Of a stretch of DNA of 64,000 nt, positions 35,494 to 43,734 are shown one piece after another. Made by a program: the position numbers and the translations under genes. A model generated the notes under the pieces. The model worked only from the letters and a program-made list of their open reading frames with translations, had not been told where the DNA came from and made no database searches. The stretch covers positions 1 through 64,000 of the forward strand of contig NZ_JBNPMC010000013.1 of assembly GCF_050313795.1 (NCBI RefSeq), written 5' to 3'. This DNA is from CAMBRQ01 sp945870325 (lineage in GTDB: Bacteria > Bacillota > Clostridia > Lachnospirales > Lachnospiraceae). Every line of letters starts with the position of its first letter. Positions within the stretch are counted from its first letter, which is position 1.

Positions 35494-35802
35494 TTAAGCA
35501 TTGATCTTGTCAATCTTTACTGCAGTATACTGCTGTCTGTGACCGTTTTTCTTATGGTATCCAGTTTTTCTCTTATACTTGTAAACAATGACTTTCTTTG
35601 CCTTACCGTTCTCTACTACAGAAGCCTCTACGGTTGCTCCTTCAACGGTTGGATTACCAACTTTTAATTCGTTGTCACTTACTGCAAGCACTTGGTCAAA
35701 TGTATAAGTCTCTCCAGCTTCTACACCAAGTTTTTCTACTTTAATGATATCGCCTTCGGCTACTTTGTACTGTTTACCACCTGTTGCTATAATTGCGTAC
35801 AT
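35494..35802 (-). CDS. rplU: 50S ribosomal protein L21
   Basis: The 102-residue L21 begins MYAIIATGGKQYKVAEGD and ends with the conserved GYHKKNGHRQQYTAVKIDKI. I start at ATG 35802, behind GGAGGTGCC; a longer frame open to 35832 would include an untypical leader. It heads the rplU-prp-rpmA-obgE operon. Confidence 0.98.
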   Translation of the reverse strand: MYAIIATGGKQYKVAEGDIIKVEKLGVEAGETYTFDQVLAVSDNELKVGNPTVEGATVEASVVENGKAKKVIVYKYKRKTGYHKKNGHRQQYTAVKIDKINA

Positions 35803-35885
35803 ATGGCACCTCCTATTATCATTACTCGCCAATTACGGTGTCTGCTTCAAGATAAGCAGAACTTTAACCTCGTTGTGCGGCATAC
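35803..35885 (-). ncRNA. Putative L21 leader (ribosomal protein autoregulation)
   Basis: About 83 nt lie between the predicted start point and the rplU ATG. The transcript contains CCGTAATTGGCGAGT and a short stem (CTGCTT/AAGCAG at about 35862 and 35850). Firmicute rplU genes usually carry the L21 leader, a structured RNA for autoregulation. I identify it from position and partial motif, and did not fold it. Confidence 0.5.
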
Positions 35886-35891
35886 TGGTAT

Positions 35892-35920
35892 ATATTAACA
35901 TAGACTTTTGTAAAAATCAA
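35892..35920 (-). promoter_or_regulatory. Putative rplU promoter
   Basis: On the minus strand, TTGATT (35920-35915) and TAATAT (35897-35892) are 17 bp apart, about 90 bp upstream of rplU. It fits the start of the leader RNA. Confidence 0.55.
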
Positions 35921-35945
35921 TACCGTTTGATAAATTTTCTATACG

Positions 35946-35980
35946 AATTTTCTTGCGTAATTTTCTTGTGAATTTTCTTG
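35946..35980. repeat. Three spaced copies of AATTTTCTTG
   Basis: AATTTTCTTG occurs at 35946-35955, 35959-35968 and 35971-35980, with a degenerate copy (AAATTTTCT) at about 35932. They lie between the rplU promoter and the stop of the amidohydrolase gene. Function is unknown; an upstream-element or protein-binding array are options. Confidence 0.6.
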
Positions 35981-36006
35981 CAAATCGACTCTAACCTCGC
36001 CGGATA

Positions 36007-36798
36007 TTACATCATTCCCAGCAATTTGCATGCATTACCGGAAAAGATCTTCTCCTTCTCTTCTTCCGTAAGCGGCATATTCCTAAGAATCCTGGTAAAT
36101 TCTTTCTGGCCAGCCCAAGGGGAATCCGTTGCAAAAAGAATCTTATCCGCGCCATGACTGCGTACCATACGGACGAACTGCTCCTCTGGCATCCGGTCTA
36201 ATACGACTCCGGTATCAAAATACACATTCTGGTTAACCAGATAAGTCTCCACTTCATCCCACATCTCATTACCGCCCATATGCGCCAGAACCAGTTTCTC
36301 AGGCTGCACCTCCTGAATCAGTTCCAGAGCCATCTTTGGCGTACAGTGTATATCCTCCGGGCTCTTCGGATCTTGACCGGCATGTACCACCGTAATCAAG
36401 CCCAGTTCAGATGCATAAGCAACCAATCTTTTATAACGGATATCATTAAAATATGTATCCTGATAGTCGGGGTGAAGCTTAATCCCCTTCATTCCCATAT
36501 TCTTGATCTGTCTTAATTCTTCTTTATAATCGGTAGCATCCGGATGAATACCACCAAAAGAAATCACAGATCCCTCCAGATAATTCGAAGCAAACCGGTT
36601 AACGGATGCAATCTGAGACACTTTCGTCACTGCAGGTAGTGCAATCGAGATATCGACACCTGCTTCTCTTCCTGACGCACTTAAGCCCTCATAGGTTCCA
36701 TTCGTATATGGATGGGTTCCGCAGACTCCTTCCAGGAAATCAAGTGTTCCCTTCGCAATCTTATCCGGAAACATATGTGTATGAAAATCAATGATCAT
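36007..36798 (-). CDS. Amidohydrolase-family metal-dependent hydrolase
   Basis: A 263-residue TIM-barrel hydrolase of the amidohydrolase_2 group. It has an N-terminal FHTHMFP (HxH), GGIHPDATD, VVHAGQD, AHMGGNEMWDEVE and a late ATDSPW aspartate, so the metal site is complete. The substrate is not evident; relatives include decarboxylases and lactonases. ATG 36798 is preferred over GTG 36810, with GAGGAAAC upstream. It overlaps the CBS gene by 11 bp, so the two are coupled. Confidence 0.88.
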   Translation of the reverse strand: MIIDFHTHMFPDKIAKGTLDFLEGVCGTHPYTNGTYEGLSASGREAGVDISIALPAVTKVSQIASVNRFASNYLEGSVISFGGIHPDATDYKEELRQIKNMGMKGIKLHPDYQDTYFNDIRYKRLVAYASELGLITVVHAGQDPKSPEDIHCTPKMALELIQEVQPEKLVLAHMGGNEMWDEVETYLVNQNVYFDTGVVLDRMPEEQFVRMVRSHGADKILFATDSPWAGQKEFTRILRNMPLTEEEKEKIFSGNACKLLGMM

Positions 36799-37213
36799 CT
36801 GTTTCCTCACACTCCTTCATCTTGTCATAACAGTATCCGATGATGTCACGCCGCGTAATAATCCCGATAAAATGCTCCTGATCGTCAACTACCGGAACAA
36901 AATTCTGTTCCATTGCTCTTCCGATCAGATCCTCCATGTTGGATTTGGCAGTTACGCACTGATAATCCAGCCTGCGCTCCACCTTCATGATACTGATATC
37001 TTCCGCATTTTTCAGATGCAGAATATCCCACTTCTTCAGCGACCACAGAAGATCTCCTTCTGTAATCGAGCCGACATATTTCCCCTCTCTGTTCAATATC
37101 GGCACAGAAGAATACTTGTGGTATTCCATAATCTCTAAAGCCTGACGCAGTGTATGATAATCATAGATATAGGCAAGTTCACTCTTAGGCTTTAGGAAGA
37201 ATAAAATATTCAT
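36788..37213 (-). CDS. Tandem CBS-domain protein
   Basis: A 141-residue protein consisting almost wholly of two CBS domains (TLRQALEIMEYHKYSSVPILNR and MEDLIGRAMEQNFVPVVDD), which bind adenosine nucleotides in many proteins. No effector domain is attached, so it may act as a separate regulatory subunit. ATG 37213 fits GGGAGG; TTG 37219 is also open. It lies between aspartokinase and the amidohydrolase, 43 bp after the former. Confidence 0.88.
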   Translation of the reverse strand: MNILFFLKPKSELAYIYDYHTLRQALEIMEYHKYSSVPILNREGKYVGSITEGDLLWSLKKWDILHLKNAEDISIMKVERRLDYQCVTAKSNMEDLIGRAMEQNFVPVVDDQEHFIGIITRRDIIGYCYDKMKECEETDDH

Positions 37214-37256
37214 AGTCAAGACCTCCCCAAGTCTTCTTAATCATCCTGTAATTCTA

Positions 37257-38588
37257 TTAAATCATCGTATTGACAAATATATCGTAAATCGCATTAATCG
37301 CAGCATTAAAGTCATGGTTTCTGACACCGATGATGATATTCATCTCGCTGGAACCCTGGTCGATCATCTTAACATTGACGTTGGCGTGTGCCAGAGCTGA
37401 GAAGATTCTTCCGGAAGTTCCGCGGGTTGCCCTCATGCCTCTTCCTACAACAGCAATCAGCGCCAAATCAGACTCTAACTCCAGGAAATCTGGCTCCACC
37501 GCTCTGTGGATTCCTGCAATCACCTTCTGCTCTTTCTCTTCGAACTCATCCTGATGCACGAAGATTGTCATCGTGTCAATACCAGAAGGCATATGCTCGA
37601 TAGAGATAGCGTTATCTTCAAAGACTTGCAGCACTTTCTTACAGAATCCGACTTCTGAGTTCATCATAGCCTTTTCTACTGTAATAGAAGCAAAATCCTT
37701 CTTTCCCGTAACACCTGTGATAACGAATCTTGGCTTTCTGCAGGTATCTTCTACAATCAGAGTCCCTTTATCCTCCGGAGAATTGGTATTGCGGATATTA
37801 ATCGGAATTCCTTCCTTACGTACCGGGAAGATCGCATCTTCGTGGAGTACCGTCGCTCCCATATAAGACAACTCTCTTAACTCTCTATATGTAATGACAT
37901 CAATTGCCTTTGGATTATTCACTACTCTTGGGTCTGCAATCAGGAAACCTGATACATCCGTCCAGTTCTCATACATATCCGCATGAACTGCCTTTGCCAC
38001 AATAGAACCAGTAACGTCAGAACCGCCTCTTGAGAAAGTCTTCACTTTCCCATCAGGCATAGAGCCGTAAAATCCCGGAATCACTGCCTGCTTTGTCTCT
38101 GCCAGCCTTGCAGACAGAATCTCGTTCGTCTTCACGCCGTCAAAATTACCCTCTTCGTCAAATTTAATAACATCTGCCGCATCGATAAACTCATAACCAA
38201 GGTATGCAGCCATAATAATACCATTCAGGTATTCGCCTCTTGACGCCGCATAATCCCTACCGATCTTCTTACTGAAATTCGTACGGATCGTCTTGAACTC
38301 ATCATCCAGGCTGATGGAAAGTTCAAGCCCTTTAATAATCTCATCATAACGCGTTTTGATTGCCATCAACTGATTCTCGAATTCTTCCTCGTATTCATCA
38401 TCCAGGATTGCAAGCCCATAACAACTATACAGCATATCCGTAACTTTTGTATCATCTGGGGTACGTTTTCCTGGTGCGGATGGAATCACATATCTCCGGG
38501 ATTCTTCCTTTCGGATAATCTTGCCAACTTTCTTGAACTGCTCAGCACTTGCCAGCGAACTTCCGCCAAATTTTACAACCTTTATCAT
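37257..38588 (-). CDS. lysC: Aspartokinase
   Basis: Aspartokinase phosphorylates aspartate, the first step to lysine, threonine and methionine. The 443-residue monofunctional enzyme has VVKFGGSSLA at the N-terminus, SRGGSDVTGSIVA, and C-terminal ACT domains with VEKAMMNSEVGFCKK and VGRGMRATRGTSGRIF. Feedback control by an amino acid through the ACT domains is expected but its ligand is not readable. No other gene of the pathway is next to it. GGAGG lies upstream of ATG 38588. Confidence 0.95.
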   Translation of the reverse strand: MIKVVKFGGSSLASAEQFKKVGKIIRKEESRRYVIPSAPGKRTPDDTKVTDMLYSCYGLAILDDEYEEEFENQLMAIKTRYDEIIKGLELSISLDDEFKTIRTNFSKKIGRDYAASRGEYLNGIIMAAYLGYEFIDAADVIKFDEEGNFDGVKTNEILSARLAETKQAVIPGFYGSMPDGKVKTFSRGGSDVTGSIVAKAVHADMYENWTDVSGFLIADPRVVNNPKAIDVITYRELRELSYMGATVLHEDAIFPVRKEGIPINIRNTNSPEDKGTLIVEDTCRKPRFVITGVTGKKDFASITVEKAMMNSEVGFCKKVLQVFEDNAISIEHMPSGIDTMTIFVHQDEFEEKEQKVIAGIHRAVEPDFLELESDLALIAVVGRGMRATRGTSGRIFSALAHANVNVKMIDQGSSEMNIIIGVRNHDFNAAINAIYDIFVNTMI

Positions 38589-38651
38589 CTCTCCTGTAAT
38601 CCTCCAAACTGCGTTTTCTTAAGCATTTCTTTACATGTTTTATATATTACA

Positions 38652-39236
38652 TCATTTTTCCATCATCTGCAATGGAATATCTTTATGAAATACAATTCCG
38701 TTAATCCCAAGTTTTCTGGCGGCTTCTACATTCTCAGGGCGGTCATCATAGAAGAGCGCCTCTTCGGGAATAATAGAATACCGATTCAAAAGCCTGTGGT
38801 AAATCTCTTCATCCGGCTTGATGCACTTCTCTTTCCAAGAGAATATCCCTCCATCAAAATCATCTATAAAACTCAAAGTCTCTTTTGACTGACGGTATAA
38901 TTCACATGAAAAATTAGACAGATAATAGATTCGGTATCCATTTTCACGAAAATATCGAATCCACGCCTCCGTATAATCCAACGGTACAATCGTCCCACCA
39001 AACCCCTGGAACACTTCCCGGATCTGTGCTTCACATTCAGGTGCATTCTCAATAAAAAGATTCAGCCATTCCTCGGTTGTTACGTTTCCAATATCACCTT
39101 GGACCCAATCCTCGTTTCTGAACACTGCATCCGCTACCCTCTGATAGATGTCTTCTTCATAATGAAACGTGCGCAGATACGTCTCCCAGTCATAATCTAC
39201 TAAGACTTTTCCCAGATCAAATATTACTGTCTTCAT
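38652..39236 (-). CDS. HAD-superfamily hydrolase
   Basis: A 194-residue HAD phosphatase-like protein. Motif I is VIFDLGKVLVDYD, and the later YDDRPENVEAARKLGINGIVF carries motif IV acids. The cap region is short. The substrate is unknown. GGAAC precedes ATG 39236, and it starts 15 bp after ybaK ends. Confidence 0.9.
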   Translation of the reverse strand: MKTVIFDLGKVLVDYDWETYLRTFHYEEDIYQRVADAVFRNEDWVQGDIGNVTTEEWLNLFIENAPECEAQIREVFQGFGGTIVPLDYTEAWIRYFRENGYRIYYLSNFSCELYRQSKETLSFIDDFDGGIFSWKEKCIKPDEEIYHRLLNRYSIIPEEALFYDDRPENVEAARKLGINGIVFHKDIPLQMMEK

Positions 39237-39251
39237 AATCTCTGTTCCTTT

Positions 39252-39734
39252 CTATGCATGGATTACATCTGCGAATGTCGCGCCGGATGCTTTCTGAAGA
39301 TCCAGCGGTGCAAGTTTCAACTGCATTCCCAGTTTGCCGCCGCTTACATACATACTGTCCAATTCCTTTGCAGACTCCTGAATCACTGTCGGGAACTGTT
39401 TCTTCATCCCGATTGCGGTACATCCACCGCGAACGTAGCCTGTTACCTTTGTAAGGTCTTTCAGATGAAGCATTTCCAATGATTTCTCTCCCACGACTTT
39501 TGCTGCTTTCTTAAAGTCAATCTCTGCCTCTATCGGAATAACGAACACATAATGCTGACCTGTCTTCCCGGTGGTTACCAATGTCTTATAGACCAGTGCA
39601 TGATCATATCCCAACTGATCCGCAACATGTATGCCGTCTGTAAAATCATCGCATTCATATTCCTGGTATTCATAGGGAATCTTCTGGCGATCCAGAATGC
39701 GCATGGCGTTGGTCTTAACTTCTTTTTTGCTCAT
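39252..39734 (-). CDS. ybaK: Cys-tRNA(Pro) deacylase YbaK/EbsC
   Basis: A trans-editing enzyme that clears cysteine mischarged on tRNA-Pro. The 160-residue single-domain protein has VYKTLVTTG, the lysine-containing motif, GYVRGGCTAIGMKKQ, and a C-terminal ASGATFADVIHA. AGGAG lies upstream of ATG 39734. It is 55 bp downstream of the DUF2344 gene. Confidence 0.94.
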   Translation of the reverse strand: MSKKEVKTNAMRILDRQKIPYEYQEYECDDFTDGIHVADQLGYDHALVYKTLVTTGKTGQHYVFVIPIEAEIDFKKAAKVVGEKSLEMLHLKDLTKVTGYVRGGCTAIGMKKQFPTVIQESAKELDSMYVSGGKLGMQLKLAPLDLQKASGATFADVIHA

Positions 39735-39789
39735 GTTCTCAACTCCTGTCTGTTCTCATGCTTGCATTTCTAATCGTATTCTATAAGTT

Positions 39790-40563
39790 TTAGCGAACCA
39801 CTTCTCCCAATTCTTCAAGGGATACAAACTGCTCCCCTATATCGGCAGTCGCTTTTTCACCCTGATTCCGTAACATAGTTGCCGGAGTCTCCGGCTTCCT
39901 AGCATAAACTTCCAGCCGATGATAATGTAACGGAACTTCCTCAGGCTTCTCACCTATATAATTCAGAAATGTCTCCATCACAAGATCCGGCTTTAGATTC
40001 TGTTCGCTTCCCGTAGCCAGAAACAGATGGATGCCATCCTTGTCAGTTTCCATCTGATAGATCATCGGTTTGATATCCATCTCTTTTTCGCTGCGCTTAG
40101 TCCTTTTTAGAACCACTATCTCTGGCTGATTCATAAAATTCACAACCTTCTCTTGCCAAAGATCAGGTATTCTCTTGATAGCATCCGATGTCTTGAAAGA
40201 TTCCTGGAGCGTCACCTGATACTTGGCGGCAGCAACAATCGTCATACCACTGCACTTCTTATCATCAGGTATCTCTCGGAAACTGACAACGTCGATACCT
40301 TCTACCATTACCTGATTCAGTTGATTCACGGCATCTTCTGATGTAATGGGCTCTTTCAATTCTATATCCAGATATTCGCCATCACTGGTCACTCCCACGC
40401 CCAAAGGCTGTGCAAATGACATAATCATGTGCGGGCTGTATCCGCCGGTAAACGCAATCGGGATATCCGCACGCCGCATTGCCTTCTGGAAGAAACGCAT
40501 TACATCCAGATGTCCGATGAATTTCATTACGCCATATTTACGGAACTTAATTCTTGCTTTCAA
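39790..40563 (-). CDS. TIGR03936/DUF2344 radical-SAM-associated protein
   Basis: A 257-residue protein of the DUF2344 family, always paired with a TIGR03960 radical SAM gene. KYGVMKFIGHLDVMRFFQKA and FTGGYSPHMIMSFAQPLG are diagnostic. TTG 40563 (LKARIKFRKYG) is the start, behind GGAGG; an earlier frame start at 40596 would extend into the upstream gene. It overlaps the upstream gene by 17 bp. A role with its partner in RNA or cofactor modification is suspected but unproven. Confidence 0.92.
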   Translation of the reverse strand: MKARIKFRKYGVMKFIGHLDVMRFFQKAMRRADIPIAFTGGYSPHMIMSFAQPLGVGVTSDGEYLDIELKEPITSEDAVNQLNQVMVEGIDVVSFREIPDDKKCSGMTIVAAAKYQVTLQESFKTSDAIKRIPDLWQEKVVNFMNQPEIVVLKRTKRSEKEMDIKPMIYQMETDKDGIHLFLATGSEQNLKPDLVMETFLNYIGEKPEEVPLHYHRLEVYARKPETPATMLRNQGEKATADIGEQFVSLEELGEVVR

Positions 40564-42412
40564 CGCAGACACCTCCTTTATATTTTGCCGCACCACAGCC
40601 GGAACATTGTATCCGGCAGTTCGGTGTAACTTCTCCTCTCATGGCACGTTCCCACTCGCGGCGCAGGAAGGACTTAGTCACTCCAATATCAATAAAATCC
40701 CAAGGGAAGATCTCATCTTCTGCACGCTCTCTATTATTATAGAATCCGATATCTATCCCTGTATTCTCGAATGCTTTCATCCATTTTTCGTTATCAAACG
40801 TCTCCGTCCAGGCATCATAGATACAGCCCAGCCGGTATGCCTCCAGCAGTACCTTGCCAATCCGTCTGTCACCACGGGCAAACACGCCTTCAAGAACCGT
40901 AGTCTCTGCATCATGCCAGTGGTATTTCAGGCTCTTGCGGTTCAACTGCTCCTGGAATTCATGTTTTACAATTGCGGCTCTTGCAATATATTCCTCGTTC
41001 GTGTACATTCTTGCCCACTGGAATGGAGTGAAGGGCTTCGGAATAAAGAAAGAAGTACTCGTTGTAATCTGACATTTTCCATTCCGTTCGTCTTTCGGAA
41101 TCTCATAATACCGTCTGGCAATCTTATCCGCCAGTCTCGGAATCGCTTTCATATCTTCTTCTGTCTCGCTCGGAAGACCCAGCATAAAGTACAGTTTCAC
41201 CTTATTCCAGCCACCTTCAAAAGCCTGTCCCGCACCTTCCAGAATGATCTCCTCCGTAAGACCTTTGTTAATGACATCCCGCATTCTTTGGGATCCTGCC
41301 TCCGGCGCGAAGGTAAGGCTGCTCTTGCGGATATCCTGAACCTTGCTCATAACATCCAGAGAAAACGCATCAATCCGAAGTGAAGGCAGAGAGATGTTAA
41401 TTCCCTCATCTTTGAATTCTTCAATCAGGAAGGTTACCAGTTCTTTTAACTTTGTATAATCACTGGAACTTAAGGAACTTAAGGATATCTCCTCATGCCC
41501 AGTACTCTTCAGCATATTGTATGCGTATTGCTTCAACACCTCTACATCACGCTCTCTGGTCGGGCGATATAACATTCCCGCCTGACAGAAACGGCATCCC
41601 CTGATACATCCTCTCATGATCTCCAGCACCACTCTGTCCTGCGTTGCTTTGATAAAAGGCACAACCGGTTTCTGAGGGTAATAGGTATTCGTGACATCCA
41701 ATACCATCTGTTTCTGTATCTTTTTACTGGCATGTGAATTATTTGGAGCAAACGATGCAATCGTTCCATCTTCTTTGTACGCTACATCATAAAATGCCGG
41801 GACATAGATTCCTTCTATTTCTGCGGCTTTTTTAAGGTAGTCCTTTCTAGAACCACCATTTTTCTTGTTCTCTTTATAGGCATCTAACAACTGATCGTAA
41901 ACTGTCTCTCCATCTCCAATATAGAACATATCAAAATATTCCGCTAATGGCTCCGGATTATAAGTACATGGTCCTCCACCAATGATAATCGGATCTGAAT
42001 CATCTCTGTCACTAGCAAAAAGCGGAATGCCGCTTAAGTCCAGTACCTGCAGGATGTTGGTGTAACACATCTCATACTGGATGGTAATGCCAAGGAAATC
42101 AAAATCTTTGATCGGATCTTGGGATTCCAAAGCAAAAAGAGGGATATTCTCCTCTCTCATAATCTTGTCCAGATCCATCCACGGAGAATATACGCGCTCA
42201 CACCAGACATCTTCACGGCGATTGAACATATCGTAGAGAATCTGTATTCCAAGGTGGGACATCCCGATCTCATAGACGTCGGGAAAGCACATGCAGAAGC
42301 GGATATCTATCTGTTCCTTATCCTTCATCACAGAGTTCACTTCATTGCCTATATATCTGGCAGGCTTCTCAATTTTTAATAATATTTCATCGTTTAACGC
42401 TAGTTTTCTCAT
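40547..42412 (-). CDS. TIGR03960 B12-binding radical SAM protein
   Basis: A 621-residue radical SAM enzyme with an N-terminal B12-binding-like domain and the cluster motif CIRGCRFCQAG near residue 270. The C-terminal tail has a four-cysteine pattern (CRIQCSGCGAAKYKGGVC), which may bind a metal or a second cluster. ATG 42412 is preferred, behind GAAAGGAAA. The substrate is unknown. In many Clostridia this pair precedes rng and rplU; here rng is not between them. Confidence 0.92.
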   Translation of the reverse strand: MRKLALNDEILLKIEKPARYIGNEVNSVMKDKEQIDIRFCMCFPDVYEIGMSHLGIQILYDMFNRREDVWCERVYSPWMDLDKIMREENIPLFALESQDPIKDFDFLGITIQYEMCYTNILQVLDLSGIPLFASDRDDSDPIIIGGGPCTYNPEPLAEYFDMFYIGDGETVYDQLLDAYKENKKNGGSRKDYLKKAAEIEGIYVPAFYDVAYKEDGTIASFAPNNSHASKKIQKQMVLDVTNTYYPQKPVVPFIKATQDRVVLEIMRGCIRGCRFCQAGMLYRPTRERDVEVLKQYAYNMLKSTGHEEISLSSLSSSDYTKLKELVTFLIEEFKDEGINISLPSLRIDAFSLDVMSKVQDIRKSSLTFAPEAGSQRMRDVINKGLTEEIILEGAGQAFEGGWNKVKLYFMLGLPSETEEDMKAIPRLADKIARRYYEIPKDERNGKCQITTSTSFFIPKPFTPFQWARMYTNEEYIARAAIVKHEFQEQLNRKSLKYHWHDAETTVLEGVFARGDRRIGKVLLEAYRLGCIYDAWTETFDNEKWMKAFENTGIDIGFYNNRERAEDEIFPWDFIDIGVTKSFLRREWERAMRGEVTPNCRIQCSGCGAAKYKGGVCVESKN

Positions 42413-42545
42413 ATATTTCCTTTCATATATGCCTAAATCACCCATATAATATATTGATAAATTTGCACTCTTAACGAAATAATTATACCGACTCTAATGA
42501 ATAACTTCAAGCACGAAATTACGATTACTGATTGTCAAAAGAAAA

Positions 42546-42565
42546 ACCCGGACTCTCGTCCGGGT
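42546..42565 (-). terminator. Terminator after glgD
   Basis: ACCCGGAC (42546-42553) and GTCCGGGT (42558-42565) form a GC-rich 8-bp stem with a TCTC loop. On the minus strand it is followed by TTTTCTTTT, closing the glgC-glgD operon. Confidence 0.85.
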
Positions 42566-42588
42566 CTTTATCAACATATTCATAAAAC

Positions 42589-43734
42589 CTATACAGCCTG
42601 ATGCTTTGCAATATATACAGGGAATGTATCCGTTCCTTTCAGTTCCTTGCCTTCTGAAACAGCCACTCTCTTATCCGTAATTACATATTCAAGAGAAGCC
42701 CCATCCTCTACTACAGTATCCTGCATCAGAATACAATTCTTTACTTTAGCGCCCTTGCCAATCTTGACGCCACGGAACAGAATACTGTTCTCAATCTCGC
42801 CTTCGATCACGCAGCCGTCAGCAACCATTACATTGTCAGCATTAGCTTCTCCGACGTATCTGGTCGGGTTATCGTCACGAATCTTGGTATAGATTGGATG
42901 TCCGGCGAACAATGCCTCCAGATTCTCATCCTGAAGCAGTTTCATGTTCTCATCAAAGTAACTCTTCATGTCAGTGATTCTTGCTGCATATCCAGTAAAC
43001 TCAAATCCTCTGATATCCAACTCATCTATCTGCGGAATCAGTATATCTCTCTCAAAATACACGCCGCCGCTTACGAATGCCTTATGTACTTTATCAATCA
43101 GCCATTCTCTTTCCATAACATAGATATTCATGGAGAAGTTCTGCTCGCCGCTCTCTTGAGAGTTGATATTAATCTTCTCTACACGATCACCGTTTACTTC
43201 TAATGTATAATATAAGTCTCTGGTCGTATCATCATCTACTTCAACCAGGCTCTTCGGCAACACTTCCTTACGGTAAGTCATCGTAACATCTGCACCGCTT
43301 GCAATGTGCGCTTCAATCAACGCATTGAAATCAAAGTTCACTGCAATATTCGTATCAGAGATTACTACATATTTCTCCTTCTGGCTCTTCAAAAACGGAA
43401 GGATACTTGCAAGACCTTCTACACGTCCGCCATACATTCCGATGGTCTTCTGTGCATATGGAGGGAAGATATTAAGTCCGCCTTTCTTACGTGCAAGATC
43501 CCACTCACGTCCGGATCCGAGATGATCCAACAGTGAGAAGTAATTCTGGCGTACCAGAATCGCGATATTGTCGATTCCACAGTTTACCATACTGGATAAC
43601 AGGAAATCAACCAGACGATAACGGCTTGCAAATGGTATAGAAGCCATCAGTCTTTCGCTGACTAACTCCGGTACATATTTATCATATATATTAGGGAATA
43701 TAATGCCCATTGCATCTGCATTAGCATTTACCAT
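42589..43734 (-). CDS. glgD: Glycogen synthesis regulatory subunit GlgD
   Basis: GlgD is a catalytically weak ADP-glucose pyrophosphorylase homologue that pairs with GlgC. The 381 residues keep the nucleotidyltransferase fold (SRYRLVDFLLSSMVNCGIDNIAILV) and the C-terminal left-handed beta-helix (YVGEANADNVMVADGCVIEGEIENS) but lack the N-terminal GGxGxRL loop at the active site. It overlaps glgC by 7 bp. Confidence 0.93.
   Translation of the reverse strand: MVNANADAMGIIFPNIYDKYVPELVSERLMASIPFASRYRLVDFLLSSMVNCGIDNIAILVRQNYFSLLDHLGSGREWDLARKKGGLNIFPPYAQKTIGMYGGRVEGLASILPFLKSQKEKYVVISDTNIAVNFDFNALIEAHIASGADVTMTYRKEVLPKSLVEVDDDTTRDLYYTLEVNGDRVEKININSQESGEQNFSMNIYVMEREWLIDKVHKAFVSGGVYFERDILIPQIDELDIRGFEFTGYAARITDMKSYFDENMKLLQDENLEALFAGHPIYTKIRDDNPTRYVGEANADNVMVADGCVIEGEIENSILFRGVKIGKGAKVKNCILMQDTVVEDGASLEYVITDKRVAVSEGKELKGTDTFPVYIAKHQAV

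Noticed and set aside
38589..38651. Lysine riboswitch before aspartokinase
   Set aside because: The gap is only 63 bp, too short for an L-box, and no characteristic helices are seen.
40346..41383. Long plus-strand frame of 345 codons
   Set aside because: It is antisense to the well-conserved TIGR03960 gene and to part of its partner, with no ribosome binding site and no family match.
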